DNA of 64,000 nucleotides from Dactylorhiza incarnata (GCA_033032865.1 JAWHQI010000121.1:372001-436000), one strand, 5' to 3'; counted from the first letter of the stretch, positions 1-9,957 are shown. The notes: generated by a model not told the origin, from the letters alone. Numbers and translations: made by a program.

Positions 1-27
1 TCAAAATTAAGCGAGTCATGAAATTTT

Positions 28-702
28 TTACAACACATGATTAAACATCGGTTGTTCATTTTCAAAAATAAATTTTTTATTAGAAAAATCAATACCAAGG
101 GGATTAAATTCATGAGCGACTAAATTTTCATGAATTTTGATTCCAAAATATTTATGTGTTGGGGTTAAATATTCATGAGAAAGCGCGATAGAGTCGAGCG
201 GAGTAGAAGATGAAACATGTTCTTTCTCTTTTTCGCTCGGCACACCAATTATTTTTATAAATTCACGGTATAAAAAATTATTTTCTTCTTGGGAAAAACT
301 ATTCAAATTTTGAATAGAAACATCCGGAGAATCACCAAGAGAAGAAATTTGATCAAAAGAATTTTGCGGATAAAAAGTGGAGAAATAGAAATTTTGATCA
401 ATAGAAATTTCTTCATTGCACCGTAAACTATCCGGGTGATCTTGCCACCACGAATAATTATTATCGGAGCAAGAAGGAATTTCAGAAGAATTATAATCTT
501 GAGAAAAATTATTTTGATCAAAAATATTTTGAGAATAAAAATAAGAATAACATTCCTCGCTAGAATGATTTGCACCACAAAAATAATAAATAAGTTGGCG
601 CTTTCGTGCGGCTTCAAAAAGGTAAACCTTATGTTGAAGCTCAACAACTTTTGCGGCCAACTGAGATATCATCATATTTTTTTGGAAAAAGAAAATTAAC
701 AA
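28..702 (-). CDS. Gag-like protein with zinc knuckle, Athila-like element
   Basis: A 224-residue open frame starts about 100 bp after the primer binding site, the usual place for gag. An N-terminal heptad-like stretch (about residues 10-35, MISQLAAKVVELQHKV) suggests a short coiled coil. A single Cys/His knuckle follows at about residues 41-52, pattern C-x2-C-x3-H-x4-C, but the first Cys reads Y in this copy (YFCGANH); array copies have C. The rest is rich in Ser, Asn, Phe and Gln, and I do not recognise it. It is short for an Athila gag and lacks a clear matrix or capsid block, so this may be a non-autonomous derivative. The stop at 28-30 may be real or a decay mutation. Confidence 0.5.
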   Translation of the reverse strand: MLIFFFQKNMMISQLAAKVVELQHKVYLFEAARKRQLIYYFCGANHSSEECYSYFYSQNIFDQNNFSQDYNSSEIPSCSDNNYSWWQDHPDSLRCNEEISIDQNFYFSTFYPQNSFDQISSLGDSPDVSIQNLNSFSQEENNFLYREFIKIIGVPSEKEKEHVSSSTPLDSIALSHEYLTPTHKYFGIKIHENLVAHEFNPLGIDFSNKKFIFENEQPMFNHVL

Positions 703-806
703 CCATTACTTAATAGAAAAGAATTTAAAAAAAAAAGAGAAATGGGGGCGGAGAAAGAGAATGATAAAAGTAATAAAATTTACGCTTTCAAAATATCAAC
801 AAAAAT

Positions 807-824
807 TCTCCGGCAACGGCGCCA
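807..824 (-). other. Primer binding site, tRNA-Asp type
   Basis: The minus strand reads TGGCGCCGTTGCCGGAGA, complementary to the 3' end of plant tRNA-Asp(GUC) with one mismatch. It lies six bases inside the LTR end (TATCA), as expected for a minus-strand primer site. Confidence 0.85.
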
Positions 825-830
825 AAAAAT

Positions 831-2312
831 TGATAGACATTTTATATAGTTTTAAAAATAATTCCAACTAACATCCCGATGTAGGCAAACTTAACCGTGG
901 GGGTTCCCAAAATATGGTAGAGCCTCTCTCGAGAGAACTACCACCTAACCTTAGGTTGATCGATTAAGACCCCTCGGCCAGTCGAAACCTCTAAGCTTGC
1001 TTTAAGCGGTGAGCCCCACTATTGGATTCGACTCCAATCCGGAAGATTTGTGTCACCCTCTTTCGAGGAATGCATACAACTCATTTTATCTTTGGGTGAT
1101 CTCCTCGTTTGCATGGATCTCTCGATCACTAGCATACGGATCTTAGATCGAGAAACATATTCGCGACATATGAATTCAAAGCAATTAAATTCAAAGATAA
1201 ATCCTAGTTTTCCAAAACTAAACTATGAAAAAGAGATTACAAAATAAAACTACTTAAGAATTCATCCGATCAAATGTAATAAAATTATCTACTCATGATT
1301 GAGGAAAAAGAACATTTTATAACTATGAAAAGAGAAGTACAAGTGTGAGTAAAGTAAATCTAAGCTATGAATTGGAATTGCAAAGCATAAAATAAATTTC
1401 ATAAATAAAATTACACTAATGAAATGCAGAAAAACTACTCTAAAATTGACCCAATCGAAGCAAGCACTGGATCCCTTGACAATGGCAGCAGCTGGGAATT
1501 AATAAGGAGAAAATTCAGAAGACACGCCCCTAGGTCACGCCCGTGACCTAGGGCGTGTAAGGTGCAGAACGTGCGTCTTGAAAGCCCGGGAATGTTTAGG
1601 GAAAAATCGCCAATATCCATCAATTTGGAGTACACGCCCCCTGGTCACGCCCGTGACTACGGGCGTGTAAGCTGAAACTACCTGCTGCGGAAAACTGCTT
1701 CATTAAATGTTCCCCAGGGTGAGTCACGCCCGTGACCTGGAGGTCATGCCCCCAGGTCACGCCCGTGACCTAGGGCCTGTACAGAGAAAACTTCCAAAAT
1801 TACACTGGGAAGCATTCCCGAGAAAATTGTAATTTTCCTCAGTACACGCCCGTGTTCACGCCCATGTCACTCCCGTGACATGAGGGCGTGTACTTGGGAA
1901 AATTCTCCAGACTTGTAGATAATCTCGTGCTCATCCCGAAATGTGGTGGCACGTCCCGTAACTCTTTCTGGATTGAAAGTTATGATCATTTGAAATTCTG
2001 CAACCAGCATAGTCTTCTTCATTGTTTTTGGAGAGTACACGACCTTGGGTCACACCCATGACTTGATTACACGCCCCTTGGTCACTGGCGTGACCTAGGG
2101 CGTGTAATTTTAAAATTCTAAATTTTACTATTCGCAGACCAAAATTCTGAATTTTTACTATTCGCAGATCAAAATGCAAAAATTGCTCCGGGACCTCTCA
2201 AAAGCCCTAAAAACACAAAACAAAGTAAATTAGACATATATTAAACTAAAACTATATAATAATTAATTAATTACTTCTAAAAAATTATATAAAAATTACT
2301 ATAAATAATGCA
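831..2312 (-). repeat. LTR of the Athila-like element (minus orientation)
   Basis: The inner end (TCTATCA next to the primer site) is well defined. The outer end at about 2312 is a guess from the TG dinucleotide and from where resemblance to the array stops. The LTR is AT-rich overall but carries four or more GC-rich palindromes built from ACGCCC and GGGCGT around GTCACG/CGTGAC (about 1524-1556, 1632-1665, 1720-1775 and 1840-1895). This is the long LTR version; most array copies lack about 212 bp of it. Confidence 0.65.
1524..1556. repeat. 33-bp GC-rich palindrome in the LTR
   Basis: Near-perfect inverted repeat: the left arm ACGCCCCTAGGTCACG pairs with the right arm CGTGACCTAGGGCGT around a CC centre. 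It is the inverted counterpart of the palindrome that lies about 20 bp upstream of a TATA-like box in the array units. Confidence 0.85.
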
Positions 2313-2347
2313 CTATTAGCAATCCAGCCTGTGAACTAAGGAGGGCG

Positions 2348-2668
2348 TTGATAACCCATCGCATCTCGTTCAATATCCTGTTCATGGCATCTGTGGTGTG
2401 GCTCAAACTCCTAAGTTGGAACCTCAAGCTCAGAGCCAGCGACGCAGAGCTCCTAGACGGAACGATGGTACCTTCCATAGGAGTCGTCACCCTCCCCGTT
2501 CAAGTAGGGATGCACTCGAAACCAGTCCAGTATGGCGTTCAGTTCGCCATCGCAAAAGCAGATTCCCCCTACGACGCAATATTTGGGAGCCTCATGCTCG
2601 ACGCCCTGAATCACGACATATCCATGTCTGGACGCATGATCAGCAAAGGGAAAATCCTCAGGGATTAA
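2348..2668 (+). pseudogene. Ty3/gypsy protease C-terminal fragment
   Basis: The frame contains LLDGTMVPSIGVVTLPV, then a segment ending SPYDAIFGSLMLDALN. This matches the C-terminal half of gypsy aspartic proteases, where a hydrophobic strand precedes S-x-Y-N-A-I-x-G-R-P. Here the NAIxGRP box reads DAIFGSL, so it has decayed. The catalytic D-T-G segment is absent. It lies immediately beyond the inverted Athila-like LTR and upstream of a gag fragment, the reverse of normal gag-protease order. Confidence 0.5.
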
Positions 2669-2873
2669 ATTCGTGGTCTCGACGCGGCCGTAGTCGGGCT
2701 CCCTTGGATCAACTACGACCCATCGCCAAATACGAACTCTGAGAAGAAAGACGGGCAGGAGGGCTGAGCAACCCCTACATTGACAGAAAAAGCTAATCTT
2801 TCGGTATCAGCAGACCCGCTATAACTTAAAGATACATGTCGAAAGAGAAAGGGACAGCAACCACAGTTCATGA

Positions 2874-3270
2874 ATGTCGTACCGCCCATTCAGAGCCAAG
2901 CAGCCCATTCCCGAGGGTCGGCGAATCAAAGCTCCTGGGTCCACACCCCCATTAAACGACCCCCGCGAGCATATCTTGTATGTAGTCTACAACAGCAAAA
3001 TCATCAACTGGCCAAGACCGCTCCCCCAGCGCAGGGGAGATCAATCCCAGTTTTGCAATTTCCACAAAGGCCGAGGGCACCGTACGGAGCACTGTGCCAG
3101 ATTGAAAGAAGAAATTGAATTTCTTGTCCAGTCAGGACACCTCGAGGATTTCCGCAAAGAAGCATAGGAGGATGCCACCAAGGGCCGGTCGCTGGAATGA
3201 TCAACACCCTAATCACCACTGCCTACCACGCTGAACGGCCGGAAGAGCTCGAGCAGGCACAATGCAAAGG
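2874..3270 (+). pseudogene. Ty3/gypsy gag C-terminal fragment with zinc knuckle
   Basis: Residues 1-97 from 2874 show the end of a gypsy gag: a basic linker, then CNFHKGRGHRTEHC followed by LKEEIEFLVQSGHLEDF. That is the form seen in Tat and related plant gypsy gags (C-x2-H-x4-GH-x4-C, then an amphipathic helix). Coding resemblance continues out of frame to about 3270 (GMINTLITTAYHAERPEE), the usual linker before protease. No start, no capsid and no joined pol are present. Confidence 0.65.
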
Positions 3271-3409
3271 GAGCTCGACGTTACCTTCTCTCTCGTCAAA
3301 TTTGTATCAAAAATTTACTAGCTCAGAAGCCACAAGATTGCACTTGCACATGTATCAACGTTTATTTTCTAATTATGTTTTACCTGTCCTAAACTATTCA
3401 ACTACAGGA
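3271..3409. other. Unassigned spacer
   Basis: AT-rich sequence between the gag fragment and the 142-bp repeats. I see no gene or repeat in it. Confidence 0.5.
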
Positions 3410-3925
3410 ACGCTTCGGGGCCCTGCCCCGGGGACTTCGTGCTGCCATCGATTGAAAGTTCATCCTTCTCCTCCGCAGTCAGGTCCCAACGTCGTAAGGG
3501 CCTGCCCCTCTTACGTTCGCCCACGGTTTGAATACACCCGCTATTCACCGACCACTTCGGGGCCCTGCCTCGGGGACTTCGCACTACCTTCGATTAAATG
3601 TCTGCCCTTCTCCTCCGCAGTCGGGTCCCGACGCCGTAAGGGTTTGCTCCTCTTACGTTCGCCCACGGTTTGAATACACCCGCTATTCACCGGCCACTTT
3701 GGGGCCCTACCCCAGGGACTTCGCGCTGCCGTCGATTGAAGGTTAGCCCTTCTCCTCCGCAGTCGGGTCCCAATGTCGTAAGGGCCTGCCCCTCATACGT
3801 TCGCCCACAGTTTGAATTCACCCAGTATTCACTGGACACTTCGGGGCCCTGCCCCGGGGACTTTGCGCTGCCAACGATTGAAGATTCGCCCTTCTCCTCC
3901 GCAGTCGGGTCTCGACATCGTAAGG
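3410..3925 (+). repeat. Tandem repeat, about 142 bp, 3.6 copies
   Basis: The phrase TTCGGGGCCCTGCCCCGGGG recurs, with small changes, at about 3414, 3555, 3697 and 3839, so the period is 141-142 bp. Each unit also holds CTTCTCCTCCGCAGTC and CTTACGTTCGCCCACGGTTT. The last unit is cut off by the 5' LTR at 3926. Such repeats are common in the untranslated region of Tat-type gypsy elements, which fits the adjoining gag fragment. Short ORFs across it are repeat artefacts. Confidence 0.85.
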
Positions 3926-4067
3926 TGTTGGAACAACCCTATTACTGATTTGGGCTAGGATTACTATGTGTTGACAAGGATTAAGTTGACCCCCAATGCA
4001 TAGTCTAAGGGTCAAAGCTTTAGGCTGATAAGATAGCTAGAACTTAGGATTTCTCTAAGTTTCTGTG

Positions 4068-4345
4068 TTCGACGAACTCAATACTGCGTTCGACGAATTG
4101 CTCTTCGCGTTCGACGAACGGCTTACACTCTGCGTTCGACAAACAGCTTGCTTCAGTCTCAGCGGTCGATGATCTTCAATACTCAGCGGCTCAGCAGTCG
4201 ACGAATTCTTCAGTTCGACGAACTCTAACTTGAGATCGATGAACTCCAGCCTGTGTTCGACGAATCTTTATCAGATGTTCAGTTCGACGAACTCATCCTT
4301 TAGGTCGACGAATTCTTATCTCAGCTCGATGAATTTTCTCTCAGT
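4068..4345. repeat. Cluster of TTCGACGAA motifs
   Basis: About a dozen copies of TTCGACGAA or one-base variants (GATCGATGAA, GGTCGACGAA) occur at 10-30 bp spacing within 280 bp of the LTR. Spacers differ, so this is a motif cluster rather than a simple tandem repeat. The same core reappears as hairpins inside the element at 7405-7570. Confidence 0.85.
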
Positions 4346-5526
4346 CTATTCAGATCAGTTATTCAAATTCTCTGAACTCAGTTCAACTATCAGATTCAGT
4401 TCTATTCTTCATTTGGAGTTATTCTTCTACATAAGACAAGTTTTATCCTTCCTTTATTTTATTCCCTTTCCATTTCCTTCTCTCGAGAAAAATAGTCGTT
4501 TGGCTTATTGGAAAAGGATATCATTTATTGTTGAAAAGGAAAGGAATTAAGATTTGCTCAATCAGTTGAAGTTCGAAGGAAATAATTAATGCAGATTATT
4601 CTATTCCTATTCAGAGATTTGAATTTCAAATCAGTTATCTTCTCTCTAAGAAAAGAGGATACCAGCAAGAAAGAAAACTGTAACAGAGATAGAAAATATC
4701 AGAGCATCAGTCGAGAGAGAAAATATTCAGAAAGAAAAAGAAAGATCATCTTCCTCAAGCAGCCCATCTCATTCTCTGAGAACTTCTTCAAGATCAATCT
4801 CTCAGTTTTCTGCTGCAAGTTTCAAATCTTCAATAGAGCAACAATAATCTGAGGAACTTCTGTCTCTCGGATTCATTAGCTTATCAAGGAAGATATCTTC
4901 ATTCAAGAGAAAGCTCTATCCTCAAGCTGTCAAGAATTTCAATCAGACAGGTGGAGCTTTACACCAACAATCCACTAGAGTCTTCTCTCAGATTGTTGAC
5001 AGAGAAGAACTTCTTAACCCCTTTATTCCATCTTGTACAGGGTTCTAACTCCCTTCAAAAGTTAACCCATTGGTGACAGGGCACCTGAACAAAAACCTGT
5101 GGTTTGGTTAGAGCACCTGATCAAAAGCTCCTTGGTGTGTGGACACCTGATCAAAAAACCCTTGGTGATAGGGCACCTGATCAAAAACCTAGTGGATCCT
5201 ACCAAGTGTGGTAGAAGAGTAGACGTACCCAGATTTATTGGGGAACTACTTTAAAACCCTTGTGTACTGTGTTGTGTGCTTTGTTTTCTTTATTTAGTTT
5301 TTATAAATCACTCTGTGTTGTGTGATTTTCTGTGTACTGTGTTGTGTGCTTATGAAGGGAGTTATTTATTGGGGAACTACTCTATGTTGTGATTTTCTGT
5401 GTACTGTGTTGTGTGCTTTGTTTTCTTTATTTAGTTTTTATAAATCACTCTGCTATACACACATATATATATCACTATTTTAATTCCGCTATAAAATTAA
5501 GTGAAATCTTTTTAATACTCTATTCA

Positions 5527-5549
5527 CCCCCCCCCCCCCCCCCCCCCCC
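5527..5549 (+). repeat. Poly-C tract near the LTR 3' end
   Basis: An uninterrupted run of 23 C between TATTCA and TCTAGAG. The same site in element 2 has 17 C and in element 3 has 6-7, so it is a hypervariable homopolymer at a fixed LTR position. Confidence 0.9.
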
Positions 5550-5585
5550 TCTAGAGTAACTTTAAGATCTAACCTCATTTTCAAT

Positions 5586-5597
5586 TGGTATCAGAGG
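5586..5597 (+). other. Primer binding site, tRNA-iMet type
   Basis: TGGTATCAGAGG matches the copia consensus TGGTATCAGAGC, complementary to the initiator tRNA-Met 3' end, except at its last base. It sits two bases past the LTR end. Confidence 0.9.
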
Positions 5598-5684
5598 ATA
5601 GTTGATTATTTACAGGCTAACACCTGAATCATAAAGATCAATTAGATCATAAATTTATTTTAGAGTTTCTTTTTCTAAAAACTC

Positions 5685-7690
5685 ATGGCATAAAACAAAG
5701 AATATTCAAGCACAAGACCTCTTATGTGCAATCTAAGTAAGTTTGCACTATGGAAGGCAAGGATTAGATTGTACATGAATTATATTGATGAGGATATCTT
5801 TAATGTAATTTTGACAGGACCTCCAACACCTACAACAACAACAAGTGTTGAAGAACAAGTAAACAACAATGTTGTTCCACCACCTGAGTGGACAGAGGCC
5901 CAGAAGAAGCAAAGAAGTGCAGATGCCAAAGCTATGAATATATTGGCACAAACAATGTCTGATGACATTTTCTAGAAAGTGGTGGAATGCACTTCAGCCA
6001 GGAAATCTAGATCTCACTCAACAACATGTTTGAAGGATCAGCAGATGAAAGAAAGGACAGAAGATCTCACCTTATCTCTCAATATGAGAACTTCAAGAAG
6101 GGAGAAAATGAAAGTGTAGCTGATATGTACAACCTGCTCAGCCTCATAATCAATGAGCTGAAGACCTTGGACAAAGTGATCTCCATCACTGAGATCAATG
6201 ATAAGATCCTAATGTGCTTCCCCAGCACAAGGGACTCTAGGATCTGGCCAATCAAGGAAGCCAGAAGCCTTAATGAGATCTCCACTGAGAGCTTGTTAGG
6301 CAAACTCAAATCCTATGAGCAGCTTATCAAAACCAGAGAAGCTGAACAATCAACTTCATCTTCAGCATCCAAGAAGGAGAAGAATATAACTTTCCAAGCT
6401 ACTGAAGAAGAAGAAGAAGAAAAGGCTCCAAGAGATGAGGAGTTCATGAGCCTTCTAGCCAAAAGGTTCTACAAGATGGCTAAGAAGGACTTTAGAAATA
6501 AGGACTCCAGATCCAGAGAAAAGCCAAGGTATGACAAATCAAATTCTAAAAAAACTATTTGTTTTGGCTGCAGGAAACCTGGACATATTCTGCCAGAATG
6601 TCCAGAGAATCAGAAGAAAGAAAAGAAAAAGGACAAAGAAGACAAGAGGCACTCCAGCAAGTCTTCCTCCCAAAAAAATAAACACAAGGGAAGAGGATTT
6701 GTAGCAGAAACCTGGAGTGAAACAGATTCTGAATCTTCATCCAGCTCTTCTGAAGATGAAGATAAATCAAATGAGAATGACCAATGCTTGATGGCCATTT
6801 ATGAATCAAGCAGTGAGTCAGATCTTGCATCTTCATCCAGCTCTTCTGATGATGAAGATAATGAAGAAGAAAGAAGCTTCTGTATGATGGCTATCAATGC
6901 CTTAGCAAACAACTCAGATGAAGAAGAATCAGGATCAGAAGCTGACAATGACAGTGATTAGGTAATTTCTAATTTTGATTTCAATTCAGTTGAATTCAAA
7001 GATGAATTCAAAGTTCTTTGCTTAGACTTAATAAAATCTGAGAAGGAGATAATCACTCTCAGAAATAAGCTAGCAGAAATGAACAAATTAAGTGAATAAA
7101 ATGCTAATCTTAAGAAAGATTTGGCTGCCTCTAGATAACATATTATTCTTATTGAGAATAAACTATCTGAGGCCAAGAAATTTGAAGAATCCCTAAATGG
7201 GAGAAGCATCAAACTGATGGACATCACAAGCACAGTAAATGCCAGATTAAATGGCAAACTAGGCTTGGATGCATCATCAAGTGAGCCACCTCTGATTATG
7301 AAAAACATACTTTCTACACCCATAAAATTCATTTCTGCTAAGAGCAAAGAGGTTGTAGATGTAAATAAAAACATTTCAAGCAAGGCTGTCAAGAATAAGG
7401 GAATTTAGTAGAATTCGTCGAATGGAGCTCGACAAAATCAGATGAATTCGTCGAACGGAGATCGACAAACTCTGAAGACAGATTTCCTGTATAGTCATTA
7501 TTCGAACGGTGCTCGACGAACGCACATCCATTCGTCGAACGGTGATCGACGAACTCAGCCCAGCTCGTCGAACAGAAAATATACAAAAAACTTATAGAAT
7601 TCCTATTCTTCACATACTTTCAATTCTTTTACTGAATGGATAATTACTCCAAGGAGATATCATCCACAAGGTTATAAGGATCAGCCTGAA
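5685..7690 (+). pseudogene. Gag of copia element 1 (UBN2-type capsid plus zinc knuckle), decayed
   Basis: The capsid-like N-terminus (KFALWKARIRLYMNYIDED, then AKAMNILAQTMSDDIF) starts at ATG 5685 but meets TAA at codon 3 (5691) and TAG at 5973. A frameshift near 6000 leads into an open stretch at 6026-6961 containing ISQYENFKK, the knuckle CFGCRKPGHILPEC at about 6562-6603, Lys-rich linkers and acidic Ser tracts with CLMAIYESS and CMMAINALA. The frame continues as a coiled-coil-like region to 7408 through further stops (6959, about 7096, about 7135, 7406). Alignment by eye to the minus-strand gag at 21608-23934 supports the whole layout. Several stops look like CAA to TAA or CAG to TAG changes. 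Confidence 0.85.
7405..7570. repeat. TCGTCGA/TCGACGA hairpin cluster within gag
   Basis: Four inverted repeats in about 165 bp. The clearest is at 7531-7553: TTCGTCGA, a 7-base loop, then TCGACGAA (8-bp perfect arms). In one frame the repeats encode EFVERRSTNS-like units, so the hairpins were part of the gag reading frame. The corresponding region of element 3 also holds coding TCGACG dyads. Confidence 0.85.
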
Positions 7691-9264
7691 ATGTCTTTTA
7701 TTTCAGAGTTTTGTGGAAAATCAAAAGGACCCAAGGTAGTCTGGTCAAAAATAACTAGAATGTTTTATTTTTTGCAAGTACACAACTATCCAAGCAAGAA
7801 TGAACAATGGTATTTGGATAGTGTCTGTTCAAAACACATGACAGGAAACAAGGCCAACCTGAGCAACTACAAGGCAAAGCTTGGACCCAAGGTGATATTT
7901 GGAGTCTCCAACTGTGGACAAACCAAAGGCTATGGACAGATCAAAGTTGGAGCAGTTACCTTCAAGGAGGTAGCATATGTCAAGGGTCTGAAGCACAACC
8001 TCATCAGCATAAGCCAGTTATGTGATGAATGTTATCAGGTAACTTTCAATCATTCCTTATGTCTGATTACCAATAATAAAAACATTAATGTGTTATCTGT
8101 TATTAGACATGGAAATATTTATCTAGTCAATTTTGACTCTGCCAATTCTGATATTTGCTTATTCAATTATATAAGTAGAACAACTGAATTATGGCATAAA
8201 AGGCTTGGACATATTAACCTTAGAACTATATCTAAGCTTTCTAAGGACAATCTTGTTAGAGGACTGCCTTCTGGTTCATACAAGAAGGAAGGACTTTGTA
8301 GGGCTTGTCAATTAGGTAAGCAAACTAGAAGTAGTTTAAAATATTTATCCAAAAGTGATTCACCTAGGATTTTGTACTTACTGCATTTGGACCTTTTTGT
8401 ACCTACTGCTATACAAAGTCTAGGAGGGGAGAATTACTCTCTATTTATTGTAGATGACTTCTCAAGATTCACTTGGGTGTTCTTTCTTAGGAATAAGTCT
8501 GACACCTTCAGTATTCTGACAGACTTTCTCAGGTCCATCAAGATTGAGTACTATACTCTAGTTGCATTGATCAGAAGTGATCATGGCACTGAGTTTGAAT
8601 CTCTTCTAATCAGAGAATTCTGTGGAAAAGAAGGGATCAAGCAATGTTTCTCTGCTCCTAGAACTCCTCAACAAAATGGGGTAGCGTAAAGGAAAATAGA
8701 ACCCTAATTGAATCAGCAACTACATTACTTGCTGATGCAAACTTGCCACTCTCTTTTTGGGCAGAGGCAGTGAACACAACAAATTATGTGTTGAACAGAA
8801 GCCTGATACATAAACTTAAGGGCAAAACTCCCTATGAATTACTCAAGAATAAAAAGCCTAAGGTTAACTATTTTAAGATATTTGGCTGTAAATGCTATGT
8901 GCACAATAATGATAAGAAGTATCTCAGGAAGTTTGAAGCAAAAGCTGTTGAAGGCATATTCCTTGGATATTCTCTTTCTAATAAGGCATACAGAGTTTAC
9001 AACAAATCTACACTTAAGATAGAAGAGTCCATGCATGTATCTTTTGATGAAACTAACATGTTAATTGAGGAGAGGAGCACCACCTCTACCAAAGATACTT
9101 TGCAGGTACCAGCTCTATGTGAACAGCTAAATGGATTAAATCTACAGAAAGAAGATTGTACACTTCCATCAACTCAAAATCTTGAAGACAGTGAAGAAGA
9201 TCATCCAGATCTTGCTGACAGTTCAAATCAAATGACATCTGAACAAGCTCCCCAAGTGGATATC
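7691..9264 (+). pseudogene. Protease-integrase of copia element 1, inactive
   Basis: From 7691 (332 codons): the protease site reads WYLDSVCSKHMTG, with Val replacing the Gly of the D-S-G active site. Next come the GAG-pre-integrase zinc motif (HKRLGHIN ... CRACQLGKQ) and the integrase core with LHLDLF (first Asp) and RSDHGTEFE (second Asp). At PQQNGV the frame hits TAA (8687), so the catalytic Glu that normally follows is lost. A shifted frame at 8743-9264 carries the integrase C-terminal part (FWAEAVNTTNYVLNR, YKIFGCKCYV-like, GYSLSNKAYRVYN). Element 2 is inserted at 9265, so reverse transcriptase is missing. Confidence 0.9.
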
Positions 9265-9416
9265 TGTTGGGATCATTGCCCACAATGTCTTAGATTTGGA
9301 GAAGTCCATTCCTAAGTCAAAGATATATCTCAGAATGTATTTGATATACTCTCTAGAATCAATGTGCAGGAGATCAGGCCAGGCAAAATGTTCATGGAAT
9401 TCATTCAAGTTCACAA

Positions 9417-9830
9417 GCGTCGAGACATCATACATCGCTCGACGCCTGTGACCCAGAAGCGTTGACTCATGTCTACTACTCAAATAGACAAGGTCGTCGC
9501 TGAAGTTCTGAGATCAATTTTGGAAGCGTCGAGCCATGTTATATCGCTCGACGCCTTGGAAAGAGAAGTGTCGACTTAACTTCAGTCAGCTCAGCGCCAA
9601 CCAGAAGTGTCGAGATATGAAGGCATAGTTAAGAAGCGTCGAGCCCTTGTACGTTGCTCGACTTCTTCAGATAAAAAGCGTCGACTAAGTGATGATTGCT
9701 CAACGCCTGAGAAGGAGGAGTCGAGAGCTTCAGTCTAAGGAGTATGCGTCGAGCGTCTAAATATCGCTCGACGCCTAATTTAAAAAGCGTCGACAGAGAT
9801 GTTCAGTGCTCAACGCCTCTTCTACAAATA
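9417..9830. repeat. GCGTCGAG...CTCGACGC hairpin cluster in LTR
   Basis: At least five dyads. 9417-9445: GCGTCGAG, 13-base loop, CTCGACGC. 9526-9554: the same arms with a different 13-base loop. More degenerate pairs lie near 9640, 9675 and 9745-9775. Single GCGTCGAC or GTGTCGA half-sites fill the gaps. Arms are conserved while loops vary, which argues for selection or copying of the arm motif. Confidence 0.85.
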
Positions 9831-9899
9831 CTCTGAACTGAGGAATATCTTCTACAGCTAGCTGAGCCTTTGTTTCCATTGAAGATCGTTGAAGACGTA

Positions 9900-9957
9900 A
9901 CGTCATGCTGACGTGGAGGAGCATAACAGACATTGCAGATGGCGGGCTATAAATAGA
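9900..9957 (+). promoter_or_regulatory. LTR promoter: ACGTCA/TGACGT dyad plus TATA box
   Basis: ACGTCA-TGC-TGACGT (9900-9914) is a perfect 6-bp inverted pair of bZIP/TGA-type core sites. The TATA box TATAAATAG follows at 9949-9957, about 35 bp downstream. This is the expected U3 layout and places the start of R near 9980. Factor identity is inferred from the core only. Confidence 0.7.

Larger units (their letters stand above)
1..2312 (-). mobile_element. Athila-like LTR retroelement, 5' half, inverted relative to the array at 25-55 kb
   Basis: Read on the minus strand this is a long LTR (2312 to 831), a tRNA-Asp primer site and a leader with a gag-like ORF that runs to the left edge. The same LTR, primer site and leader recur on the plus strand in the tandem array from 25170 onward, but this copy is less rearranged: its gag-like ORF continues past the point where every array unit switches back into LTR. 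It is therefore the best local model of the parent element. Athila affiliation is inferred from the tRNA-Asp primer and the spacing of the zinc knuckle. No pol is visible because the element leaves the window. Confidence 0.75.
3926..5583 (+). repeat. 5' LTR of copia element 1
   Basis: Starts TGTTGGAACAACC and ends TTTTCA two bases before the primer site, giving about 1,658 bp. It contains a cluster of TTCGACGAA dyads (4068-4345), four spaced copies of CACCTGATCAAAA or similar (5080-5195), and a duplicated block of about 55 bp starting GTGTACTGTGTTGTGTGC (near 5262 and 5397). Near its 3' end are a 23-C run and the TATTCAC...CTCTAG box shared by all three copia LTRs here. No second LTR is present to confirm the start. 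Confidence 0.8.
3926..9264 (+). mobile_element. Copia element 1, Sirevirus type, 3'-truncated
   Basis: Contains a 5' LTR, tRNA-iMet primer site, decayed gag with an acidic Ser-rich tail, and protease plus integrase. It stops at 9264, where the LTR of element 2 begins. Reverse transcriptase, RNase H and the 3' LTR are not found anywhere to the right, so the other half was lost when the 25169/25170 junction formed. Sirevirus assignment rests on the large gag with CLMA-type acidic repeats and the wording of the pol motifs. Confidence 0.85.

Noticed and set aside
5262..5450. Duplicated block in the LTR of element 1 as a nested solo LTR
   Set aside because: The two copies are only about 55 bp of simple GTGTTGTGTG-rich text; local slippage is sufficient.
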